A stretch of DNA of 20,573 nt, from positions 1-20,573 of the forward strand of contig LT636036.1 in the NCBI GenBank assembly GCA_900128565.1, written 5' to 3'. Below, in pieces: positions 1 through 6,324 of the stretch. The notes beneath the pieces were generated by a model. That model was not told the origin of the DNA, made no database searches, and saw only the letters and a list, made by a program, of their open reading frames with translations. How positions within the stretch are numbered: the stretch's first letter is position 1; each line of letters opens with the position of its first letter. The stretch is from Stramenopiles sp. TOSAG23-6. Taxonomy: Eukaryota; Sar. The translations under genes were made by a program, and so were the position numbers.

Positions 1-52
1 GTACCTAACAAATTTAAGTTTTTTTTTTTTGAAATATTTTTCCAAAATACAT
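1..52 (+). repeat. 3' part of a GT-AT family intron, cut by the window edge
   Basis: The window opens in GTACCTAAC, the core of the intron family described below. A T-run and the tail TTTTTCCAAAATACAT follow, ending at 52. The CTAAC lies 43 nt from the 3' end, as in the complete members. The 5' half is outside the window. Confidence 0.8.
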
Positions 53-244
53 GAATCAATTTCAAATGTATATCGAGAGGATCCAATGGAACCTTACTCT
101 AAGGCTGCAATGTTAAATTGTACTCATCCACCAAAGATTTCGTGGATTCGCTCCTCTCCAGATTGTTCTAAATATATTGCTAAAGGACACAAAGGGAATG
201 CACAAACCTGTTTTCTTGCATTTCCTTTCGAAAATGAGTACTAA
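53..244 (+). CDS. C-terminal exon of an unrecognised protein (partial)
   Basis: This is the last exon of a gene whose upstream part lies outside the window. If the preceding intron ends at AT (52), translation enters in phase 0 at the GAA at 53 and gives 63 residues up to TAA at 242-244. The residues ESISNVYREDPMEPYSK and a C-terminal ...CFLAFPFENEY are visible; no domain is recognised. The ORF stays open through the upstream intron sequence, but those residues are translated intron. It is convergent with the ankyrin ORF. A 14-nt antisense copy of the intron core lies 9 bp after the stop. Confidence 0.5.
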   Translation, partial: ESISNVYREDPMEPYSKAAMLNCTHPPKISWIRSSPDCSKYIAKGHKGNAQTCFLAFPFENEY

Positions 245-468
245 AAAAGATACAATTTGTTAGGTACTGAGTGTAGAATTTTCTTCGGAAAACCATAGAT
301 TCTTCCCAAGGGATGTATATTATAAATGTTTGTGTAGTAACAAAAAAATTAAAATATTATTAGAATCCATCAACCACTTTTATTTTTATAATCAAATTTT
401 GAATATCAATATTTTCGTCCTTTTTAACCCTGTCCTTTGAAAAGCGATGGGTGGAAGGAAGAGTGGGA
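245..468. other. Convergent intergenic region (two 3' ends)
   Basis: About 220 bp of AT-rich sequence lies between two convergent genes. Positions 254-267 (AATTTGTTAGGTAC) are the exact reverse complement of positions 1-14, the intron core. Nothing else is recognisable. Confidence 0.5.
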
Positions 469-1287
469 TCATGCGGCATCACGTAGAAGTGATATTATCT
501 GTTCCTGTGGCGGTTTGCTATTAAGAGCAAGCATTAGTGGTGTCCTTTTCCTGGAGTCTTGAATATCACGGTTTGCACCAGATTTTAATAACAACTCAAC
601 CATTGCTGCACTCTTATTTCGCACAGCATAATGAAGAGCTGTAAATCCCAAAAAGTTAGTATAATCAATACCATCAATAGGTTCCCCTAGAATAAGCAAA
701 TCTTTTACCATATTCATGTCATTTTCACGAACTGCTTGCGGCAACTCCCCAGCTTTATATCCCTGAATATCGGCCTGTATGGAGTTTATTTCTTCATCAC
801 TATGTACAACTTCTGTCATTTTTGTGAACGTATAATAATTGTCCATTAGGGTTTCTACACTAGAGTAACGCAGAGGATGTTCTTCTCCCGGAATTCTCGT
901 CGGTGATGATAATCCAGCTCGATTTGCTTTGATCTCGTTATCTTTTAAACTTTCCTTTCCTCCATTACCTCCAGCTAATTTCTTAATAATATTTATTGCT
1001 TTGCAATTTTCAGGTATGCGTATTTCAAGATTATCGTCTATATTTAAAAGATTTGGTCCACATATCCATTTTGAAAAAGATTGAAGAATTTCTCTTACTG
1101 AAAACGACTGGAAACAAGCTACGATTATGCTGGAAATACGTCGATCTGTTGTAAAAGAGATATACTTTTTTCCCTGCCCTGCATGGCCTTTCAACGTAAC
1201 AAGATTGTTTTTCTCGTTAGGCGTAAAATTTTTTATTTCTGATTCGGAAAAACAACAAATCAAAAGTGTCCGAAGATCAATGGAATG
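469..1287 (-). CDS. Ankyrin-repeat protein, 5' end unresolved
   Basis: The C-terminal third carries ankyrin repeats: ...NFLGFTALHYAVRNKSAAMV-ELLLKSGANRDIQ, then DSRKRTPLMLALNSK, preceded by a weaker unit around VRENDMNMVKDLLILGEPID. The N-terminal part (LRTLLICCFSESEIKNFTP...KYISFTTDRRISSIIV) matches no family I recognise. The stop is TGA at 469-471. The frame is open back to a TAG ending at 1288, with no ATG before the N-terminal residues. The first codon is therefore not a normal start: either an exon begins near 1287 (the minus strand reads CTAG just before it, which could be a 3' splice site) or the gene is truncated. Only about 120 bp separate it from the ABC gene stop, so any upstream exon would have to lie inside or beyond that gene. 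This makes a local rearrangement plausible. Confidence 0.6.
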   Translation of the reverse strand, partial: HSIDLRTLLICCFSESEIKNFTPNEKNNLVTLKGHAGQGKKYISFTTDRRISSIIVACFQSFSVREILQSFSKWICGPNLLNIDDNLEIRIPENCKAINIIKKLAGGNGGKESLKDNEIKANRAGLSSPTRIPGEEHPLRYSSVETLMDNYYTFTKMTEVVHSDEEINSIQADIQGYKAGELPQAVRENDMNMVKDLLILGEPIDGIDYTNFLGFTALHYAVRNKSAAMVELLLKSGANRDIQDSRKRTPLMLALNSKPPQEQIISLLRDAA

Positions 1288-1338
1288 CTAGATAAGAGTT
1301 ACAAAAGTAGAATAATTTAATTAAAAATATTATAATCA

Positions 1339-1452
1339 CTTATACTTTCCATCCTTTAAAAATACAATCAAGAATTATGAAAAGTATGCTTCTTCAAGTA
1401 ATCAATTATGAAGAGTAAGCTTCAAGCAAACGCTTATACTTTCCATCCTTTA
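1339..1452 (-). repeat. Imperfect tandem duplication of the ABC gene's 3' end
   Basis: A 20-nt sequence (CTTATACTTTCCATCCTTTA, + strand) occurs identically at 1339-1358 and 1433-1452, 94 nt apart. Each copy is followed by an ACAATCA-type stretch. Between them, AATTATGAAAAGTATGCTTC and AATTATGAAGAGTAAGCTTC resemble each other. The gene-proximal copy encodes [14 protein letters not shown] and the stop; the other is a decayed copy downstream of the stop. Confidence 0.7.
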
Positions 1453-2982
1453 CAATCAATTCTTCATGTGTTCCACTCTCTACAACAACTGCTCCATCGC
1501 CTTGATTTTCAAGTACGTAAATACAGTCAGCGTAACGAATTGTTGACAAGCGGTGTGCAATTACATATATTGTGAAAAAATATTTTTTTTTTCGAAAAAT
1601 AATTTTTGTAAAAATAAAAAAATTTTTATCAAAAAAAAAAATTTTATCAAAAAAAAAAAAAAAAAAATTCAAAATTAAAAAAAAAAAAAAAAAAAAATTT
1701 ATAAAAAAAAAAAAAAAAAAAAATCGAAAATAAAAAAAAAAAAAAAAAAAAAAAAACATACTATCGTCGTTCGACTTGATGTTTTATCCTTCATCAATGC
1801 ATCAAGTGAAGATTGTACAATTTTTTCACTTTCATTATCTAACGCAGATGTTGCTTCATCTAAAAGCAAAATTTTTGGATTCTTCAAAATGGCTCTTGCA
1901 ATTGCAATCCGCTGTTTTTGTCCACCTGACATATATTGTGAAAAAATATTTTTTTTTTTTTTTTGTTAGGCATGAAATTTCGTACAAAAAAAAAAAAAAT
2001 AAAAAAAAAAATAAATAAAAAAAAATAAAATTCAAAATTGATTAAAAATAAAACAGACACTTTTTTACCTCGAGTGCCAACACTAAAATTATAACCACCG
2101 TTAAATTTACTGATAAAATCATGAGCATGTGCTTTTTTCGCAGCATTTTCAATTTCTGATTGAGTTGCTGTCGGTTTTCCAAATTTAATGTTGTCAGCAA
2201 CAGATTCATCAAAAAGCACAGGTTCTTGACTCACCATACCAATTGTATTTCTCAAAAACTTGACATCAAGAGATCGAATATCAACATATATTGTGAAAAA
2301 ATATTTTTTAATTGAATTTTGCAAACATACACCATCAATCAAAATACTACCATGTAACTCAGATTCATTTTTTATATATTCTGCTTCTTGAAATTCATCT
2401 GAAGTTTCATCACTTTTAATGACAACATCAATAGAATCTTTCATTTTATTTTCATCATTATCATTTGTATATTCAGTTGCTTTGGGATCATAAAAACGTT
2501 CTAATAATTGCATTACATGTATTTTGGAAAAATAAATTCGAAATCATGAAAAAAATCGTTAGGTACGAAATTTCGTATTAAAAAAAAAAAAAGTTTGATA
2601 AAAAATTGAAAAAAATAAAAAAATACAGTGCTTTTTCCACTTCCACTTGAACCTATCAATGCTGCTGTTTGACCAGCAGGAATTTTCAGATGTAATCCAT
2701 CAAAAACACAGGCGTTTTTTCGTGTTGGATATGCAAAACGAACATGTTTGATACGAAAATAGTTTAATAAAAAATTAAAATTTCGTTAGGTACGAAATTT
2801 CGTATGAAATATTTTTTTTTTTTCTAAAAAAAAAAAATTAAAAAAAAAACGTACATTTACAAATTCAATTTCACCTCGAACATTTTCAATCGCTTTTGGG
2901 GGATGAGTCGCCATACGTCTGACATCACCCTTTTCATTCCATGGTTTTGAATCGATAAGGGGTCGTCTAGAAAACAATTCGA
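1406..2982 (-). CDS. ABCB-type ABC transporter, C-terminal nucleotide-binding domain (partial, six exons)
   Basis: Exons on the minus strand are 2982-2855, 2743-2627, 2516-2331, 2285-2059, 1930-1762 and 1564-1406 (TAA stop). The joined frame runs [13 protein letters not shown] (linker after the last membrane helix), [14 protein letters not shown] (A-loop), GSSGSGKST (Walker A), [14 protein letters not shown] (Q-loop), VSGGQKQR (signature), [12 protein letters not shown] (Walker B) and [14 protein letters not shown] (H-loop). This is the typical order for the second NBD of a multidrug-resistance or peptide exporter that hydrolyses ATP to move substrate across a membrane. An unusual acidic insert of about 50 residues follows LLERFYDP. 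The transmembrane domain that must precede FELF is absent: upstream of 2982 is an intron and then VPS11 coding sequence. This gene is therefore cut at an intron. The first exon enters in phase 1. Confidence 0.88.
1565..1761 (-). repeat. GT-AT family intron, 197 nt, without core
   Basis: It starts GTATGTTTT after ...ACGATA and ends ...TTTTTTCACAATATAT before GTAATTGCACAC. Joining gives T-I-V-I-A-H-R, the H-loop region. It consists of long T-runs on the coding strand and has no CTAAC or palindrome. GTA occurs at both ends, so the boundary is ambiguous by 3 nt. Confidence 0.85.
1931..2058 (-). repeat. GT-AT family intron, 128 nt
   Basis: It starts GTCTGTTTTA and ends ...CACAATATAT before GTCAGGTGGA. 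The only in-frame join restores K-K-V-S-G-G-Q, the ABC signature. It contains GCCTAAC 34 nt from the 3' end and a half-degenerate palindrome. GTC is repeated at both ends. Confidence 0.88.
2286..2330 (-). repeat. GT-AT family intron, 45 nt miniature
   Basis: It starts GTATGTTTGC and ends TTTTTTCACAATATAT, with only about 20 nt between and no CTAAC or palindrome. Removing it gives ILIDG-V-DIRSLD, the ABC consensus. Reading through also stays open (15 extra residues), so retention is possible in principle, but it would place [15 protein letters not shown] inside the conserved stretch. Confidence 0.78.
2517..2626 (-). repeat. GT-AT family intron, 110 nt, full core
   Basis: It starts GTATTTTTTTATT right after the Walker A codons GKST and ends TTTTTCCAAAATACAT before GTAATGCAATTA (V-M-Q-L-L-E-R-F). 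The core is a perfect TACGAAATTTCGTA followed by CCTAAC, 41 nt from the end. No AG occurs between CTAAC and the exon. Confidence 0.9.
2744..2854 (-). repeat. GT-AT family intron, 111 nt, divergent tail
   Basis: It starts GTACGTTTTTT after V-N and ends TTTTCGTATCAAACAT before GTTCGTTTTGCA, giving [10 protein letters not shown]. It has a perfect TACGAAATTTCGTA and CCTAAC 41 nt from the end. The last 15 nt differ from the other members except for the terminal ACAT. Confidence 0.87.
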
Positions 2983-3082
2983 ATGTATTTTGGAAAAATA
3001 TTTCAAAAAAATTCTAAAGAATTTGTTAGGTACAAAATTTCGTACGAAAAAAAAATGGAATTTGAAAAAAAATAAAACATAC
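2983..3082 (-). repeat. GT-AT family intron, 100 nt, joining VPS11 to the ABC gene
   Basis: It starts GTATGTTTTATTT after VPS11 codons (K-K-N) and ends TTTTTCCAAAATACAT before TCGAATTGTTT of the ABC linker. The core TACCTAAC lies 42 nt from the 3' end. Splicing by the rule of the other introns puts the ABC sequence out of frame, so the two halves probably come from different introns. Confidence 0.82.
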
Positions 3083-4120
3083 ATTCTTTTTTCCCTTGAA
3101 TGCAAAACATTGTCCACGATCTTCAGGACCAAAGAAAAATACAGCCCCAGGTTGACCTACAGCAAGCTTCTTTGATCCATCTTTTGTTTGTATTCCATCA
3201 CCATCAACTAGAGCGGCACAAGTTGAACCAGTTTGATCCAAAGTAATCGAATTTTGATTACTCCTACTATTTTGATCATTCGAATGTAATTGTTTTTTTC
3301 CAGTAATTAAATGCGATTCAACACCTGATGTCGTCACTATGAATAAATGTATCTTAGTGTCTTCTTTATTCTTAGAAGAGAACTTTTTCTTCATTGTAGA
3401 ATTTTTCAAGTCTAGTTTTCTTGATGTACAAAATGAAAGATGAGAAATTTTTACTGAAGACTTTGGCTTTATATTCCAATGAGGCGGAATATCACCACCC
3501 ATATGACCCGCTTTGGGTACTTGGAACATAATGATTTCACCACTATTTAGTCCAATGGATAATAACTTTAAATCATCAGAAGTTGCCAGTGCTGTCACTG
3601 CAACCTCATCAGATGTGCGGGAGTCAAAAACACGAAATCTTCGAACGCAAACAGGTGACATTACAGTGGACTTGTCACTATTGGAAGTATCCCAAATGCA
3701 TACTACAGCACAGGGTGGCATAGATTCACTATTTCTACGTTTTGCAGAAGGAGATATAGTAACATCATTTGTATTTCCTCCAGGGTTAGCTTGTCGCTGT
3801 TGTACTACTGCGGCGCTAGCAACTTGACGTGTTACGTTCGACCGAGGGTCAATGCCCCCACCAATACTAACAAGCAAACTTTGATCTTGAAGAGCAAAAA
3901 GCTGAGTAACTGAACCATTGTGCGCACGAAATTTATGCACACTGTAATTATGATTCATTATGTGGACACATCCATCAGCATCACCAAAGAAAACGAAGCC
4001 ACCAGCACCAGCAACCACTGCTGTAATCTCACATCTAACAATGGACGCTGGACCAGACTTGTCTTTGCTCAACAACACTTTATCAAAGAAATCAAAATTT
4101 TTCCACTGATGAGACGCCAT
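3083..4120 (-). CDS. VPS11: VPS11 (HOPS/CORVET tethering subunit), N-terminal exon only
   Basis: It begins at ATG 4120 with MASHQWKNFDFFDK, the usual VPS11 opening. Beta-propeller features follow: GGFVFFGDADGCVHIMN, SVHKFRAHNGSVTQLFALQD, VVCIWDT, VTALATSDDLKLLSIGLNSG. The exon ends in the diagnostic stretch KLAVGQPGAVFFFGPEDRGQ-CFAFKGKKN (GRGxCFA-type motif). VPS11 is a core subunit of the vacuolar/endosomal HOPS and CORVET complexes. Family members are usually 900-1000 residues, so these 346 residues are about the first third. The rest of the propeller, the alpha-solenoid and the C-terminal RING are missing; ABC transporter exons follow instead. The exon ends in phase 0, whereas the next exon needs phase 1. 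Confidence 0.82.
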
Positions 4121-4503
4121 TGAATAGCTCGAATATATCTAATAGGTGAAATGTGTTCAATATTTACTTATTTTTGTCACAGTATTTGTGAAAACTACTG
4201 ATCGAGATATTATTATGAATATTCAATAATACGTAGTCATCATCATCACGTCTTGTCCTTGTCTTGTCGTCTCCAAAAAGAAAAGACTGGCCAAATTTGG
4301 CCACGCAAACCTGCTTTGTTTCAATATTTCAAAAATTTTTAAATTTTAAATTTGAATCAAGTCGATCCTGTGTCGCTGTGTTCTTGTCTAGAGTCCGGTT
4401 ATAAGCTACACAACATGAACGACAAATTTGAATAAGATTACAAACGATCTTCATCACTACAATTCATATTTTAAGGTTGAATTGAGCACTTATTACCAAG
4501 ACT
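4121..4503. promoter_or_regulatory. Divergent intergenic region, VPS11 / coiled-coil gene
   Basis: This 383-bp gap between divergent start codons must hold both promoters. It contains short CTTGTC-type direct repeats near 4249-4270 and AT-rich stretches. No recognised promoter element can be defended. Confidence 0.4.
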
Positions 4504-5935
4504 ATGTATGCATTTGAAACAGTAATAACATTGCTATGTGGCAGTGTACTGTTTTTTAGTGCAAGGGCGAAAGGAGCGCAAATGAAACTACAGTCAATCC
4601 AGTCATTCAACGAATTGATGAAAGATGATATCACTGAGCTAGACAGGAAAATTATGAAAATTGAAGCTGAAAACAATATCAGAATACCAGATACAAAGGC
4701 AATCGCTGGTATAGGCTCAATTATGTATGAAAATGCAAAAGGTATACGTTTTAGAGGTGATCGAACATCTCATATTCTAAATACTTCAAATACGAAAAAT
4801 AATACTACATTTTCGAATATACAACCTCTACCACAATTAAATCTAAAACATATAAATGTAGATGCTTCACATGTCAACACAATAATGACTGACGACACTA
4901 CCAATAATAGTGAGAAATTAAGACTTTCAAACAAATTAGAAAGTCTTCAAAGGGAGGTATATGAACAGAAGAAAACTATCCAAATATTGCAAGAAAAAGC
5001 TGAATCTGCAGAGGCACGCTCCGATGCTGCTATCGTAAAAGCTATTCAAAACGAAGAGCGAACAAAGATAGAGATGCAGCATAGACTGGCTGCACAGATA
5101 AGAAAAGCAGAAACTCTGGGAAATTTTAAGTTAAAACAAGAAAGGAATAAATTAGAACAAGAAGTAAGTAATTTAAAGATCATATTATCAAATAAAATAC
5201 AAGAATATAATAAAACTCAATCAGATATGAACTCAATACAGTCGAATACAATGGAACAAAGAGAGAAATTCAAGACCTATATCGCTGATTTGGAAAATAC
5301 AAAAAATGCACTTGAAAAATACAAGCAAACGAATATTGATCATAACCTTCAGATACGTCAGGAAGTTGAAAAAGCCAAACAAGAAAAATTAAAATGGAAA
5401 AAAGCAGCTTTAGCTGTACTCAATGCAATGTTAGGGAGTTATATCAAGATGAAAAATCCGATATCTGGAAAAATTGAATTGCATGCAAAACCAGGTAATA
5501 TAACAGATACAGATTATGCAATTTCATCACCTTCAACCTTTTTAATAGAATTGCAAAAAGCAATGAAATCTCATGATAAAAAAGTCTCACAAATTGGAGC
5601 AGAGAGTGAACGTAAAAAAACAAGTAGAATTTATGAACAATTTGATAAGTATGTTTTATTTTTTTTTTTACAAAAAAATCGAATTTATTTTTCGTACGAA
5701 ATTTTGTACCTAACGATTGTTTTTTTGAAATATTTTTCTAAAATACAATGATGATGATGATGTACATTTGGAATATGAACAAGAAGGTGGATTGAAAGTA
5801 AATGAAAATATCAAAGATAAGGAGAATATTAAAGAAAATCAGAGTGAAATCAAACAAGTTGACATTCTACATGACTTGGATATAGTACCCATATTACCCA
5901 GATTTCGTGAAAAAATAGAAAGAGATGCAACGTAA
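4504..5935 (+). CDS. Coiled-coil protein with N-terminal membrane segment, two exons
   Basis: Exon 1 runs from ATG 4504 to about 5648. Residues 2-20 (YAFETVITLLCGSVLFFSA) are hydrophobic and could be a signal anchor. Residues about 140-310 are a charged heptad-rich coiled coil (KLRLSNKLESLQREVYEQKK, KLKQERNKLEQEVSNLK). A more compact region follows (WKKAALAVLNAMLGSYIKMK). An intron of the GT-AT family follows, then an acidic C-terminal exon (DDDDVHLEYEQEGG...VPILPRFREKIERDAT, TAA at 5933-5935). No family is recognised. The two exons are open in frames that join only if the intron ends at 5748 (GT...AA) or starts at 5650; the GT-AT rule used elsewhere would give an early stop. The exon pairing is therefore less certain than for other genes. 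Confidence 0.6.
5649..5749 (+). repeat. GT-AT family intron (+ strand), irregular 3' end
   Basis: It starts GTATGTTTTATTTT after ...TTTGATAA and contains a near-palindrome TACGAAATTTTGTA followed by CCTAAC 35 nt from the end. It ends TTTTTCTAAAATACAAT before a GATGATGATG run. The tail has one extra A compared with AAAATACAT. The exact 3' boundary (5748 or 5749) is unresolved. Confidence 0.75.
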
Positions 5936-5999
5936 ATAATTAGTACCCATATTACCCAGATTTCGTGAAAAACTAGAAAGAGATGCAACGTAAATAATT
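5884..5999 (+). repeat. 58-bp tandem duplication across a stop codon
   Basis: Units 5884-5941 and 5942-5999 are identical except for one base (GTGAAAAAATAG against GTGAAAAACTAG). The unit holds the last codons of the coiled-coil gene (VPILPRFREKIERDAT) plus TAA and the next bases. The second copy lies in the 3' untranslated region. Confidence 0.92.
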
Positions 6000-6324
6000 A
6001 GTCGATATTTTGCCGACATTTTGTTTTCTTTCTAGTAATAAACTATTTTCATAGGTTTTTATATCGTTTGATAAATATCGATAGCGATGATATTTCGATA
6101 TATCATATTTCGACGTATTACTATTTTGATTTTCTTGACCTTGAACTATAATGACACGTGGCAGAGATATACGGTAAAACGCGTAAGTTGGATCTTTTGA
6201 AAAAAACACAAAAAACGGGTAAAGAAAAAATGAGCAAATTTATCAAATTAAATTGGTTATCCTGATTTTATGGTGGAATGAATCAACGACTTGACTTGTG
6301 TACTTAGTATTTGCTTGGAAAACA
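5936..6324. other. Intergenic region between two + strand genes
   Basis: It holds the second unit of the 58-bp duplication, then AT-rich sequence with several ATATCGAT/GATATTTCGAT-like motifs near 6070-6115. It should contain the 3' end of the coiled-coil gene and the F-BAR promoter. The short ORFs on either strand look like chance. Confidence 0.4.

Noticed and set aside
1597-1760. Long homopolymer A/T stretches read as poly-phenylalanine peptides
   Set aside because: They are T-runs of intron sequence. The flanking codons join cleanly as ABC transporter when the run is removed.
1565-3082. The T-rich elements as autonomous DNA transposons
   Set aside because: They have no coding capacity, are about 100 nt long, lie in one orientation relative to genes, and their removal restores conserved protein. 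Introner-like introns fit better, although a transposon origin remains possible.
2983-3082. A genuine VPS11-ABC fusion protein
   Set aside because: By the boundary rule of seven other introns, the join is out of frame and essential parts of both proteins are missing.
5973-6209. Minus-strand ORF in the gap before the F-BAR gene
   Set aside because: Its composition is like AT-rich non-coding DNA, with no motif, and it overlaps the tandem duplication.
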